Shown here: piece after piece, positions 1 through 9,553 of the stretch
Layout: the number at the start of each line of letters is the position of its first letter
Numbering within the stretch: the first letter of the stretch is position 1
From: Candidatus Riflebacteria bacterium HGW-Riflebacteria-2
Lineage (GTDB): Bacteria > Muiribacteriota > Ozemobacteria > Ozemobacterales > Ozemobacteraceae
NCBI GenBank assembly: GCA_002839435.1
Contig: PGYA01000005.1
Location: 1 to 64,000 of the forward strand
Length of the DNA stretch: 64,000 bases
Direction of reading: 5' to 3'
Program-made: the position numbers and the translations under genes
Notes under the pieces: generated by a model
Database searches by the model: none
What the model was told of the DNA's origin: nothing
The model's input: the letters and a program-made list of their open reading frames with translations, nothing else

Positions 1-50
1 GAAATACTGTAAGACCGTGCCCGGTTTGCAGAAAATAACAGGAGACAAAT

Positions 51-3000
51 ATGAGGCAGACAAATGCTGGTGTCCTACAATGTAACGCTTTGATTTTCAA
101 AGTCATGCTGTGCATGATTTTGATATTATTCGGTAATGCAGTGCAACTGCATGCTGACATAACGGCGGCTACCTTGGATGTCACGGCATCAGCAGTGTCA
201 CCCGCCAAAATCAACGGTTCTGGTCAGGTCACGCTTAAAGCGACCTGGACCGGCGATACGCCTCCTTTTTCTGCTTCCTTCAAATCAGGTGACAATACTC
301 TGGGTAATGAAGCTACCTCGCAGAGTGCTGCCACTTATCAGGTTTCTGGAGCTGCATTAGGGCACGGCGACGGTAAATCTTTCAAGGTGGTTATTCTCGA
401 GACTTCTGTTCCAAACGCCGAGGGCAGAGAAGCTAGCGGTAACAATACGGTTAACGTCGATCTTGTTGCACCGACGCTGTCAGTCAGCATTGCCAACGGG
501 CCGAATTTTTCGAATACTGCTCCCAACAATGTGGTTCGTATCAGGATTGAATCAACACAAGAAGACATTCGCACACCAACAGTCTCGCAAGTAAATGGTG
601 TCAGTGCTGTGCAGGAAGGCAGCGACTCTACCGGCAAGGTTTTCTATTTCAACCTCACATTGACCAATGCTTTCACCAACGGTGATTACAGCGTGTCAGT
701 CACAGCCAAAGATACTTCTGAGCCTGCAGCTAGTGCTAATACCGGAACTGGTAACACGACTTTCAAGGTTGGCACTGGTGCTACTGGTAATACTACAATC
801 GATTCAAGCACTCCGGTTTCGCCAACCAATGCGACAAGTGTAACTCTTACCGGTACTGCACCGACTGAAGCAAAGAGCATAGAAATTCTCGATGGCACTA
901 ACAGTGTTGCCAATACCAGCCTGACTTCTACCGCCTGGTCGGTTGGACTCAGTCCGGCCGAAGGCACTCACAGTTATGTCGCTATCAGCCGCGACTCACT
1001 GAATCAGGAAATCTCGCGCTCAAGCGCCTATCAGGTTGTTGTCGACCGCGCCGCCCCTGCAGTTCCGACTCTCAACTACACCGGGCCGGGAACTACCAAC
1101 CAGGATACGGTAACCGTTGAGGTCAACATTACTGATATCGATACAGAAATATCGAAGCCGGTCAAAGTTCAGGCTCTGGTTAATGGTGTCGCCGCGGGTG
1201 CTCCAACCAACGCCAGCACCAGCCCGGTTTCTGTGATAGTGCCGCTGGGTGATGGGACTAATCGTATTACTTTTGAGGTAACCGATGCTGCCGGCAACAA
1301 ATCAGCCATGTCAGATGCGGTCAATGTTTTTAAAGACAATACTGCCGCCGAAGTAAGCGGCATGTTCATTTCGCGCCCCGGCGTGGTGGCTTCGATGCCG
1401 CTGCCACTCGATCCTGCTTATTTCCTGGGTGCCGGCAGTTTTAAGCTGCAGGTGACTTTCGGAAAAAACATGAAGGTTACTGAGAAGCCGGTGATAACAA
1501 TACAGGCCGGTGGCGGTTCAGCTTTAAGTCTTTCGGGCGGGGTGTGGATCGCTTCGAACACCTTTGTCGGTGATATGATTGTTCCAAAAAACGGTGGCAC
1601 GGGTTATGACGGTGCCGCATCGGTAAATGTGTCGGGTGCGATAGACGCTTCCGGCAATACCATGACCGATTATTCAGTCGCCCCTGCTTTCAGTATCGAT
1701 TCAAGCAACCCGGTGGCTTCGTTCGATTCGACCGAGACTATCTATGTTTCAGCTTCCAACACCAAAGTTCTGCTTAAGGGTGAGGTTGTCGATACCGGCG
1801 GTTCGAATGTCGGTTATGTCGATCTGGTATGGCAGAACTTCAGTGGTGGTGATGTCGGTTCAACATCAGTGCCGATAATGTCTGCTTCCCCTTCACCATG
1901 GGAAAAGAACTGGGATGTTACCACTGCTGGCGGCAGCGGTCTCTCTGCCGGTCGCTACAAGCTCTGGGTTGTGGCAGCCGACCAGGCCAAGCCGACACCG
2001 AACTACGAAGATTACGCAGCCAAGCCTTATCGCATACTCATCTATGACAATGGAACGCCAATTGTAACCAAGATTTCAATGGGCAACATGGCTGAAGATA
2101 TCAATGATATTATGGCGCCGCCGATAGTGGTTGCCAGTTCGGTTACCCGATTGACTGCCAGTTTCAGCGATAGCGGTGATTCAGGTATCAACTTCAGCAG
2201 CATCTACACCAGGTTCACTCTGGTGCATGACGAAACCGGAACCAACATCAGAGGTAATTACTCGAATAACAGCAGCGATACTGTTTACTTCGATTTCCCT
2301 GAGCTGACAATCAACGGCACCTATACTGTAAGTGTAACGCCGATCGATATGGGCGGCAACGAGGGCGATGTCGCCACCCGCTCATTCACTCTCGACAAGG
2401 AAGCGCCCAACAGTGTTACCTTTTATCCTGCCGATCAGCGCATTGCCAACATCTCACATGTGGCCCTCTCTCAGGATCAGGTCTGGGCGACCATCAATCA
2501 TCCACGTGCTGACCATGAGCGCTCGACTATCGAAGTGCGCTATAATGGCAACCCTGTTGGCAAACAGCTTGCCAATGCTTCGACTACTGCAGTCGTCTGG
2601 GACTTGTATGATGCCACCGGTCAGCTTTTAACCAACCAGTCACACGATGGCCGCTACGACGTTACTGTTGTGCCGAGAGACACTCTTGGCAATATCGGTA
2701 ATGCAGTAAGAGCTTTCTTCAACTTTGACAGTGTTCCTCCGGTCATTACCACCACTGTGCCTGAAATCGTTATCAATAGTGGCAGCCCGGTATGGTTCGG
2801 TCTTAACCAGAGCCAGATCAGCATTACCGTATCTGATGCACCGAAAGATGCCATTCAGCATGGCCCGCATATGCCGGTGCAGCCGAGCGGTTTCAGCTTT
2901 GCCAACCTGCAGGTTCCTGGTGATCCCAACTGGTATAACAGTCAGGGTTCAGGATTCGATGCAGCGATCAGCTCTTTCAGCTGGAAGATGGGCACCGAAA

Positions 3001-5456
3001 CTTCTAACGCAGCTGTTCTGTCCGGTAGTAATGTATTGGCCTTAAGTCGACCGAATCCCCCGGCCGATACCGCGCCTGGTGCGGCTGACGTTGAGGTCGC
3101 GGTTGAGCTTAAAGACCGGGTTAATGATGGCCAGCAGATTCCCAACAGTATGGCCGCAACCTACACCTACAAGTTCGATTATCTGCCGCCTCAAGTGAGC
3201 AGTATTACCGACCCGGCTTCCGATAACAACAAGCATTGCAAAAACGTTGTTACCATTAAGGGCACAGTATTGGATCAGGGCACTTCTGATGAAGTAAGGG
3301 TTGTTGGCATCGATTATTCTGAAAATGCCGGTGCCTGGTCAACTTTGACGGCTGAAGGTTTGCCCTCTAAGAGTGCAAGTTTCAGCGCTAAGCTTGATAT
3401 TACCAGCAAAACCGATGGAACTTACACAGTTAATATCAGAGCTACTGACCTTGGTGGCAACACATCAGCTGAAACTCCGGTTACTTACGTCGTCGATCGC
3501 ACCCCGCCGCCGCCGCCCTCTCTTATCGTGCCTCTTCCGGCATTGATAACCAAGAATCGCGGTCAGTTGTTCAAGTGGGCTGCTCAGACAGATGCCGACC
3601 GTTACCTGTTGCAGGTCGCTGATGATCCATCATTCAACAATATCCTCAATAAACAGTCTCAGGAAGCAACCTACAGTGGTCTGGTCGGTCAGATAGGTCC
3701 AATGACCGAAGGAGCCTTCTCGGTTCCGAAGGATGGCACCTATTACTGGCGTGTCGCCTGTATCGAAACCTGCGTCGATGGCTATAACATCAGTGCGTTT
3801 TCTGAAACTCGCACCTTTGTAGTAGACACAGTCAAACCGCTGATCGTCGAAGTTCAGCCGGCGCCCAGTCAGGGCAACAAGATCACTACCGGCATGGTTA
3901 CCTTTACCATCAGGTTCAGTGAGCTCGTCGATACCACTATCTCTCCGCTGGTAAAAATAACCACTGCCGGTGGCCAGATGATGGCGGTCGAAAAGGTTTC
4001 CTATGTAGAAGATACCTGGACTGGAACAACCGTAGTTCCGATCAACAGCAGCGCACTTTATGACGGCACAGCTATCATCTCGATCGAAGGCGCCTCTGAC
4101 CTTGCCGGTAACCTGATGTCGAGTGACAGCACCAACAGCGTTGTCATCAATACCGGGCCGTCATTTGTCACCCGCATGTTCTCTAATCCGGCCAACGAAT
4201 ACGAACTCATGATCGTAACCAAAGCTTCTGAAGCTCTGCAGGGGCCGCCGACTGTTTCGGTCAAGCAGAACTCAACGCGAACGCCGGTTACCATGAATTT
4301 CCTCAAGGAACGCTACTACGCAGGTTCCTACAAGATCGACCTGGAAAGTCCGGGCAAGGCTTACATCAGCCTGTCTGGCACTGACCTGCATGGTATGGTA
4401 GGTAACGACACAGTAGAATTCACGGTTGCTGACCTCTCAGCTTCGCAGCGTCTCGATATCTCATCGATATCTGGCAATGCCAGTCTGAGAGGGGCGGAAG
4501 GTTCAGCCTTCAGCGATGCAGTAATCTATATGTTCGACCGCGAAAGTCTCGAATCTCCTTTCGAGTCAGGAAGCATGCGCGCCAGTGTCGCTGCGGTAAT
4601 GCCGACGACAGTTGCGCAGAATGCCTCTGAGCTGGTTCCGGTCATGGCTCTCGAAGAAATCGGGCCAGCCAGCCTGCGCCTGAAAAGACGACTGCTCTAT
4701 ACTGCAAAACTCGGCAAGGAAAAGATTACGGTTCCGCCCGAAAAGGTTCATCTCTATCGCCTGAACGCACGAGGCAAATGGGTGTTCCAGGGTGGCGAAG
4801 TCAAGGATGGCGAAGTGTCTGCCCAGATCAGCGGTCTTGGTCGCCTCGCTCTCATGGCCGATATGACATCGCCCTCGCTGCGCGAACAGAGTCCGGCTGC
4901 CAACGAAAGACTCGAAGACTCCTTCCCGGAAATAAAGGGTGTAATTGCTGAATCAGGTTCTGGCCTGAAACGTGACACCTTCAAGCTCCTGGTTGATGGG
5001 CTGGAAATGCCGGGAGTAACACTCGGCACCGACGGCAGCTTCGCTTACATGGTTAAGCAGGCTTTGCCGAAGGGCAAGCACGAAATCAGCCTGGAAGTAG
5101 ACGATAACGCCGGCAACAACCTGCGCCAGTCGTTCTGGGTCACTGCCCCGGGCGCATTTGCGGCCGATGAGTTCATGCCTTACCCGAACCCGGCTACTGG
5201 CAACTCGATGTATTTTAACTACAACTTCAATCAGACAGCCGATGTTGTCTCCCTGCGCATCTACGATACGGCCGGTCACAAGGTGGCAGGTTTCGAAACC
5301 AGCGACTTTGTAAGCCTGAGAGATGGCCGCTTCAGGTGGGATCTGCGCAATAACAGCGGCAAGATTGTTGCAAACGGAGTCTACTTCTACAAGCTGAGCA
5401 TCAGCAAGGGTGGACAGACGTTCAAGAAACGCGGAAAATTCGCGGTAATGCGCTAG
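51..5456 (+). CDS. Giant secreted Ig-like-repeat protein with FlgD/T9SS-like C-terminal domain
   Basis: The 1801-residue product is exported: a hydrophobic signal segment (about residues 15-33) ends near LHA-DIT. The body is a chain of Ig-like/Big-type beta domains with recurring phrases such as VTAKDTSEP, VTDAAGNKS, VTPIDMGGNEG and VEVDDNAGNN. Around residues 1180-1260 lies an Fn3-like unit (RYLLQVADDPSF, YYWRVA). The last 95 residues begin at a YPNP motif, continue with LRIYDTAGH and ANGVYFYKL, and match the FlgD-Ig/T9SS type A C-terminal fold. Family knowledge suggests a surface adhesin or structural protein; whether the C-terminus is a sorting signal here is inference. The start is set by ggaga at 41-45, five bases before the ATG. 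Tandem stops (TAG TGA) end the gene, and a TPR lipoprotein follows after 20 bases. Confidence 0.9.
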   Translation: MRQTNAGVLQCNALIFKVMLCMILILFGNAVQLHADITAATLDVTASAVSPAKINGSGQVTLKATWTGDTPPFSASFKSGDNTLGNEATSQSAATYQVSGAALGHGDGKSFKVVILETSVPNAEGREASGNNTVNVDLVAPTLSVSIANGPNFSNTAPNNVVRIRIESTQEDIRTPTVSQVNGVSAVQEGSDSTGKVFYFNLTLTNAFTNGDYSVSVTAKDTSEPAASANTGTGNTTFKVGTGATGNTTIDSSTPVSPTNATSVTLTGTAPTEAKSIEILDGTNSVANTSLTSTAWSVGLSPAEGTHSYVAISRDSLNQEISRSSAYQVVVDRAAPAVPTLNYTGPGTTNQDTVTVEVNITDIDTEISKPVKVQALVNGVAAGAPTNASTSPVSVIVPLGDGTNRITFEVTDAAGNKSAMSDAVNVFKDNTAAEVSGMFISRPGVVASMPLPLDPAYFLGAGSFKLQVTFGKNMKVTEKPVITIQAGGGSALSLSGGVWIASNTFVGDMIVPKNGGTGYDGAASVNVSGAIDASGNTMTDYSVAPAFSIDSSNPVASFDSTETIYVSASNTKVLLKGEVVDTGGSNVGYVDLVWQNFSGGDVGSTSVPIMSASPSPWEKNWDVTTAGGSGLSAGRYKLWVVAADQAKPTPNYEDYAAKPYRILIYDNGTPIVTKISMGNMAEDINDIMAPPIVVASSVTRLTASFSDSGDSGINFSSIYTRFTLVHDETGTNIRGNYSNNSSDTVYFDFPELTINGTYTVSVTPIDMGGNEGDVATRSFTLDKEAPNSVTFYPADQRIANISHVALSQDQVWATINHPRADHERSTIEVRYNGNPVGKQLANASTTAVVWDLYDATGQLLTNQSHDGRYDVTVVPRDTLGNIGNAVRAFFNFDSVPPVITTTVPEIVINSGSPVWFGLNQSQISITVSDAPKDAIQHGPHMPVQPSGFSFANLQVPGDPNWYNSQGSGFDAAISSFSWKMGTETSNAAVLSGSNVLALSRPNPPADTAPGAADVEVAVELKDRVNDGQQIPNSMAATYTYKFDYLPPQVSSITDPASDNNKHCKNVVTIKGTVLDQGTSDEVRVVGIDYSENAGAWSTLTAEGLPSKSASFSAKLDITSKTDGTYTVNIRATDLGGNTSAETPVTYVVDRTPPPPPSLIVPLPALITKNRGQLFKWAAQTDADRYLLQVADDPSFNNILNKQSQEATYSGLVGQIGPMTEGAFSVPKDGTYYWRVACIETCVDGYNISAFSETRTFVVDTVKPLIVEVQPAPSQGNKITTGMVTFTIRFSELVDTTISPLVKITTAGGQMMAVEKVSYVEDTWTGTTVVPINSSALYDGTAIISIEGASDLAGNLMSSDSTNSVVINTGPSFVTRMFSNPANEYELMIVTKASEALQGPPTVSVKQNSTRTPVTMNFLKERYYAGSYKIDLESPGKAYISLSGTDLHGMVGNDTVEFTVADLSASQRLDISSISGNASLRGAEGSAFSDAVIYMFDRESLESPFESGSMRASVAAVMPTTVAQNASELVPVMALEEIGPASLRLKRRLLYTAKLGKEKITVPPEKVHLYRLNARGKWVFQGGEVKDGEVSAQISGLGRLALMADMTSPSLREQSPAANERLEDSFPEIKGVIAESGSGLKRDTFKLLVDGLEMPGVTLGTDGSFAYMVKQALPKGKHEISLEVDDNAGNNLRQSFWVTAPGAFAADEFMPYPNPATGNSMYFNYNFNQTADVVSLRIYDTAGHKVAGFETSDFVSLRDGRFRWDLRNNSGKIVANGVYFYKLSISKGGQTFKKRGKFAVMR

Positions 5457-5476
5457 TGATGGAAAGGAGAGCAACT

Positions 5477-6115
5477 ATGAAAAGGCATCTGGGTGTGTTT
5501 CTGCTGGCGCTTTCTCTCACTGTTGGTCTCACCGGCTGCTCCGGCGGCGTTAACGGTGAAGGTGACAGTAACTACTCTTACGACATCGGAACCCCGATTG
5601 TTCGCGGCAATGCTTTCAACGATCAGGGGTGGGCCCTCATGGAAAAGGGCCAGTATGATAGTGCGATAACCCAGTTCAACAAGGTTATTGCCGATAATCC
5701 GACCGACGATGAAAAGGCTGAAGCCAACAATGGTATCGGCTGGAGCAAGGCCTATCTTGGGCAGCTCAAAGATGGTATGCCCTGGTTTGAAAAAGCCAAA
5801 GACATATCGGACGACGCCAAAATTGGCCTGGCCGGCGCTTATCTGCAGCTTGCCTCACGTTCTGACATGGAACAGGTCATTGACCTGATTTTCAAGCAGC
5901 TTGGCAACGAAAATCCACACTTTAAATACGTTGCCCGCCGCAACACCAAAGTGTCTGATGCCGAGGCGCATGCCATGCTGGCCTACGCTTACGCCGCTAC
6001 CGGCCAGGATGAACTGGCGCGCGAGCAGCTCGATTATGCCAAAGAACTCAGTCCGGTCTGGGATGGCACGACTCTCGACCAGATTGGCAAGGTAGTAGAG
6101 TTTATGTTGCAGTAA
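5477..6115 (+). CDS. TPR-repeat lipoprotein
   Basis: The 212-residue protein starts MKRHLGVFLLALSL and carries a lipobox (LTGC, Cys near residue 21), so it should be a lipidated envelope protein. Residues from about 55 to the end are helical TPR-like units (FNDQGWALMEKGQYDSAITQF, AEANNGIGWSKAYLG, AHAMLAYAYAATGQDELA). An upstream in-frame GTG (5456) and ATG (5459) exist, but aaggag at 5464-5469 is correctly spaced only for the ATG at 5477. It probably shares a transcript with the giant secreted protein and may serve its assembly or anchoring; that role is inferred from position alone. Confidence 0.88.
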   Translation: MKRHLGVFLLALSLTVGLTGCSGGVNGEGDSNYSYDIGTPIVRGNAFNDQGWALMEKGQYDSAITQFNKVIADNPTDDEKAEANNGIGWSKAYLGQLKDGMPWFEKAKDISDDAKIGLAGAYLQLASRSDMEQVIDLIFKQLGNENPHFKYVARRNTKVSDAEAHAMLAYAYAATGQDELAREQLDYAKELSPVWDGTTLDQIGKVVEFMLQ

Positions 6116-6121
6116 CCAACT

Positions 6122-6154
6122 ACCGGCAGCCGGTCTTGCTGGCCGTCTGCCGGT
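6122..6154 (+). terminator. Intergenic hairpin, possible weak terminator or processing site
   Basis: Eight-base arms accggcag (6122-6129) and ctgccggt (6147-6154) are perfect complements around a 17-base loop that can itself pair further (ccgg/ctggcc). No clear T-run follows, so this is more likely a partial terminator or mRNA-stability stem between the two lipoprotein genes than a full stop. Confidence 0.4.
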
Positions 6155-6205
6155 TTGCTTCTCTAACCCGGCATTGTTTACAGATAAAGACCTTCCGGAG
6201 GCATT

Positions 6206-8038
6206 ATGAAAAACAAAACAAGACTGGTCGCCATCCTGCTGGCGATTCTGGTGCTTTTTGGAGCTACCGGATGTCTACAAAGCTCAGGCCCGGTAAAGGG
6301 AAATGTTACCGGCAAAGTTTTTGATACCAATGGTAAAGCGCTTTTTGAAGCGAGGGTCGAACTTTATGGCGGCAACCAGGCGGTTCTTACCGACGCCCTT
6401 GGTCGCTATGCTATCAGCGGAATAGATCCTGGCGAGAAGAAACTGGTAGCGACCTACAAAGACCAGTCTGTGGTTAAGATAGTTACCATTCCGCGTGGCG
6501 ACACTCTTGAAAATGCCGACATCACCTTTTCGGTAGTCGATGGTCTGCCGCCGGTTATTACCGACGTTTACGCCCAGAATCTGACCGAAAACACAGCCGA
6601 TATCGTCTGGAAAACCAACGAACCGTCCGACTCCTATGTTGATTATGCCATAGGCCCGGTGGGTCTTGCATATACCAGCATTGCATCAGATCCGGCCATG
6701 GTTTCAGACCACAAGATAACTCTTGCTGGCCTGTTGCCGGGAAGAACCTATCACTTTCGGGTCAGGTCATTCGACTTTGAGCGCAACGAAGGCGTGTCAT
6801 CCGATTACCAGTTTGCCACTCCCAGCGGTGCTGCTCCGGTTGTTCCATTGAGTTTCGCGATCAGGCCGCCCGATGTCATGGAAAAGATCACTCTTACCTG
6901 GGCAGCCAATTCTGAAGAAGATCTTGCCGGTTACAATCTCTACCGCTCCGAATCGTCAGTAGGGCCTTTTGCACGCGTTAACGCCGATCCGATCGCGACA
7001 GGTGGCGATGCTTCCGGCACATTTACCTATGTTGATGAGGGGCTCAAAATTGCCGCCAAGTATTATTACCAGCTCAAAGCAGTTGATTCGGCCGGAAATG
7101 AAAGTGCTTCGACCCAGACTCTTTCGGTTGTCACTCCCGGTACTCTTGCTGAAAACCGCACATGGGGTCTGGCTGAGAGTCCGTTTATACTGCAGGGTGA
7201 TGTCAGGGTGCGCGGTGGTGCGGTACTTACCATCGAACCTGGTGTCGAAATAAGGTTTACCCGCACCGATTCAATGCCTGACCCGCAGGGCGCCAGCATG
7301 ACCGATCTGATTATTCAGGGAGGTCTGATGGCTGCGGGTACAGATGACAAGCGCATAGTATTCACTTCTGCTGATTCCTTTCCGCGCAAATCGACCTGGG
7401 GTGGTATCTCGTTTATCGGCACCAACCAGGCCGAAAATATGGTGCGGTACTGCACTGTGATGTTTGCCGATCAGGGCGTAAACAGCGAAGGCTCGACGCC
7501 GTCGGTCGAGAACAGCGAGTTCGGGCTCTGCGGGGTGGGTCTCAATATCGGCTTATCGACAGCCCTGAACATTCGTTACAATACGATCAGAGACTGCGAC
7601 ATCGGTATCATTTCGTCGAATTCAAACATTCGCAACAATCTGCTGATCGACAACCAGACCGGTATTTCGATTCTTGGCAACGACTTTTTCGAACACAATA
7701 CAGTTGACTGTCTGATCGGCGTGCAGGTCGATTTCGGCAATCCGGTGATCAGAAACAACATCATTGCCTATACCGGCTCTACCCAGGCTATTTACGGTAT
7801 CAGTCAGACACAGCCACTGGCTACTCCGACTATGAGCTTCAATGATATCTACAATTACACCTTTGCCTTTAACGGTACCAGCGCAACCGGAACCTCGAAC
7901 CTCGAAGTCGATCCTCTGTTTATCGGTGGGCGTCCTTACGATTATCAGCTGCAGACAGTGGCGGCCGGCTATGCCAGCGATTCCCCCTGTCTGACTTCCG
8001 GCGAAAACGGCGTGCAGATGGGCCGCTACGGCCCCTGA
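6206..8038 (+). CDS. Lipoprotein with regulatory-like, Fn3 and right-handed beta-helix domains
   Basis: The 610-residue product has a lipobox (GATGC, Cys near residue 23). Residues about 30-105 form a carboxypeptidase-regulatory-like beta sandwich (VTGKVFDTNGKALFEARVEL, DALGRYAISGI). Two Fn3-like domains follow (about 115-205 with GLLPGRTYHFRVRSF; about 210-305 with GYNLYRSESS and YYYQLKAVDSAGN). From about 315 there is a NosD-type parallel beta-helix (NIRYNTIRDC, NSNIRNNLLIDN, IRNNIIAYTG). Such helices often bind or cleave polysaccharide, but no catalytic set is evident. A good SD (ggagg, 6197-6201) fixes the start. It closes the three-gene (+) group and is followed by a strong terminator. 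Confidence 0.88.
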   Translation: MKNKTRLVAILLAILVLFGATGCLQSSGPVKGNVTGKVFDTNGKALFEARVELYGGNQAVLTDALGRYAISGIDPGEKKLVATYKDQSVVKIVTIPRGDTLENADITFSVVDGLPPVITDVYAQNLTENTADIVWKTNEPSDSYVDYAIGPVGLAYTSIASDPAMVSDHKITLAGLLPGRTYHFRVRSFDFERNEGVSSDYQFATPSGAAPVVPLSFAIRPPDVMEKITLTWAANSEEDLAGYNLYRSESSVGPFARVNADPIATGGDASGTFTYVDEGLKIAAKYYYQLKAVDSAGNESASTQTLSVVTPGTLAENRTWGLAESPFILQGDVRVRGGAVLTIEPGVEIRFTRTDSMPDPQGASMTDLIIQGGLMAAGTDDKRIVFTSADSFPRKSTWGGISFIGTNQAENMVRYCTVMFADQGVNSEGSTPSVENSEFGLCGVGLNIGLSTALNIRYNTIRDCDIGIISSNSNIRNNLLIDNQTGISILGNDFFEHNTVDCLIGVQVDFGNPVIRNNIIAYTGSTQAIYGISQTQPLATPTMSFNDIYNYTFAFNGTSATGTSNLEVDPLFIGGRPYDYQLQTVAAGYASDSPCLTSGENGVQMGRYGP

Positions 8039-8059
8039 CTTCTCACTCTAGATTGCAAA

Positions 8060-8103
8060 AACCGCTCTGGCAACTTGCTTTGCCAGAGCGGTTCGTTTTA
8101 TTT
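8060..8103 (+). terminator. Rho-independent terminator
   Basis: A perfect 14-bp stem pairs 8060-8073 (aaccgctctggcaa) with 8080-8093 across a 6-base loop and is followed by cgttttattt. It ends the transcript of the giant secreted protein and its two lipoproteins. The upstream A-run makes it potentially active on the minus strand as well. Confidence 0.92.
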
Positions 8104-8108
8104 GTGCT

Positions 8109-8127
8109 CGTAATCGTAATCGTAATC
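8109..8127. repeat. Short tandem hexamer (cgtaat)x3
   Basis: Three copies of cgtaat in tandem lie between the terminator and the convergent gene ending at 8181. It is a simple microsatellite; no function is visible. Confidence 0.6.
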
Positions 8128-8180
8128 GAAAAACTGCAATAAAGCAGGGGAGAACTGCAGCACTTAACTGTCACTGAAAA

Positions 8181-8924
8181 TCAGCAGGTGACGAGAGGTT
8201 TGTTATCTCCACCGGGGCTGTCGCCTTCGGGTTGACTGGGTGTCGGGCTGTCTTCGGGGCTTTCGGGACCGTCTTCGAAGAGTTCGCCTTTTTCGTAGGC
8301 GCGAATCCACCAGTTGATGAGTTCGCCGTTGTTTTTGAGGAATTCTTTGAAGCTCATGTGGTGGCCGTCTTCGCAATCCTGTTTGAACTGGTCGGTGACA
8401 AACTGGGTCAGCGGCTCTTTCACTGATGGATCGAGAAAAATTCCGGCACCAACGAGGAATCTGACATCGCCGAGGCGCAGAACTCTGGTAAAAAGAATGC
8501 TGTCGTCAGCGACACCGTCAGAAGCGACCGACTCGGCTACTTCAAATTCTTCGCCGAGGAAAACGTCTTTGAGCTGCATTGAAACGCCAGGTACAATGCC
8601 CTTGATTTGCAGCAGGGTAAGATGCGTTTCTTTAAGCGCGTGGCAGACCTGCATTTCCTGCAGGCTGAGCTCATCTGAATAGATGCGCACGAATTCATCG
8701 ATCAGGCAGTTGCCTTCGGCATCGCCGTCGTCGAGCATAAACCAGCTCAGAAAAAGAAACTCTTCAGTCGGGTCGAATTCGTATTCTTCGCCTTCCTGTA
8801 GATTGTAGAAAATTTCCAGTGACTCGCCGAGGTCCTGTAGAAAGTCTTCTTCAAGGCAGAAGGCCATGAGCTTGGCAAAAAGTTCGCTGAACAGATTTTT
8901 GATATTTTCGATCTGAACTGACAT
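8181..8924 (-). CDS. Acidic cytoplasmic protein of unknown function
   Basis: I do not recognise this 247-residue protein. It has no signal peptide or membrane segment. The N-terminal two thirds look alpha-helical and strongly acidic (LFSELFAKLMAFCLEEDF, EEYEFDPTEEFLFLSWFML); the last 30 residues are Pro/Ser/Asp/Glu-rich and look disordered, ending in LVTC. Phrases such as DGHHMSFKEFLKNNGELINW suggest a folded C-terminal helical domain. The open frame extends 16 codons further upstream, but the ATG at 8924 is preceded by a suitable gagg and the upstream ATG is not. It stands alone, convergent with the preceding operon. Confidence 0.72.
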   Translation of the reverse strand: MSVQIENIKNLFSELFAKLMAFCLEEDFLQDLGESLEIFYNLQEGEEYEFDPTEEFLFLSWFMLDDGDAEGNCLIDEFVRIYSDELSLQEMQVCHALKETHLTLLQIKGIVPGVSMQLKDVFLGEEFEVAESVASDGVADDSILFTRVLRLGDVRFLVGAGIFLDPSVKEPLTQFVTDQFKQDCEDGHHMSFKEFLKNNGELINWWIRAYEKGELFEDGPESPEDSPTPSQPEGDSPGGDNKPLVTC

Positions 8925-9066
8925 AAATGGCCTCGCTGCGTAGGGTATCGGTACAGTGTAACCTTTTTGCATCAGGAAAGCAATAGCCGCAAAATTCGAA
9001 ATAGTGTGATAAAATCATGAAGTCTGGCCGATAGTTCAGATACCGAAAAATTGAAAGGGGACTTTT

Positions 9067-9408
9067 ATGGAAGTTTATATGTTGCCCTGGCAGAAGTTTG
9101 CTGTGTTTTCCGGGCGCTCCGGTCGAGGTGAATACTGGACTTTTACTCTGGTTAATCTTGTGATAAGTCTAGTTATCAGCGCTGTGGCAAAGCAGATTGG
9201 TATTGTTGGTATCTTGGGGCTGCTTTTTTCCCTTGCCACGCTGGTTCCAGGGTTGGCCGTGGGGATAAGACGTTTGCATGACACCGGGAAGAGCGGCTGG
9301 TATCTGTTGCTCGCACTTATTCCACTTCTGGGCTGGCTTGCACTCTTCATCTTTATGGTTCAGCCCAGCTCAGGCAACAATGAGTACGGCGCCCCGCCTG
9401 CCGTCTGA
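9067..9408 (+). CDS. DUF805-family small membrane protein
   Basis: The 113-residue protein shows the DUF805 hallmarks: an N-terminal FSGRSGRGEYW, hydrophobic segments near residues 26-42, 46-62 and 81-99, and the conserved RRLHDTGKSGWYLL at about 75-88. Family members are inner-membrane proteins of unknown role. The start is preceded by aagggg at 9055-9060. It is a single-gene unit closed by its own terminator. Confidence 0.9.
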   Translation: MEVYMLPWQKFAVFSGRSGRGEYWTFTLVNLVISLVISAVAKQIGIVGILGLLFSLATLVPGLAVGIRRLHDTGKSGWYLLLALIPLLGWLALFIFMVQPSSGNNEYGAPPAV

Positions 9409-9430
9409 TTTTTTGAATTGAGCTCTTCAT

Positions 9431-9482
9431 AGAGCGCTGTCTGCACCTTAGATGGTTTGCAGGCAGCGCTCTGTGTTTTTTC
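9431..9482 (+). terminator. Rho-independent terminator
   Basis: A 15-bp stem pairs 9431-9445 (agagcgctgtctgca) with 9458-9472 with a single G-T wobble and a 12-base loop, followed by gtg and a T-run to 9482. It terminates the DUF805 gene. Confidence 0.9.
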
Positions 9483-9553
9483 AAGGTTCTTGCCTTTGCG
9501 GTGACAGGTGGTTAGAATGAACGTCAAATCAGATCGTCAGTGCAGGTATAAGA

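Noticed and set aside
4953..5474. A 173-residue minus-strand open frame
   Set aside because: It is antisense to the FlgD-like end of the giant secreted protein and has no recognisable domain.
8109..8127. Tandem hexamers as a CRISPR or origin iteron
   Set aside because: Only three 6-base units with no spacers and no AT-rich or DnaA-box context.
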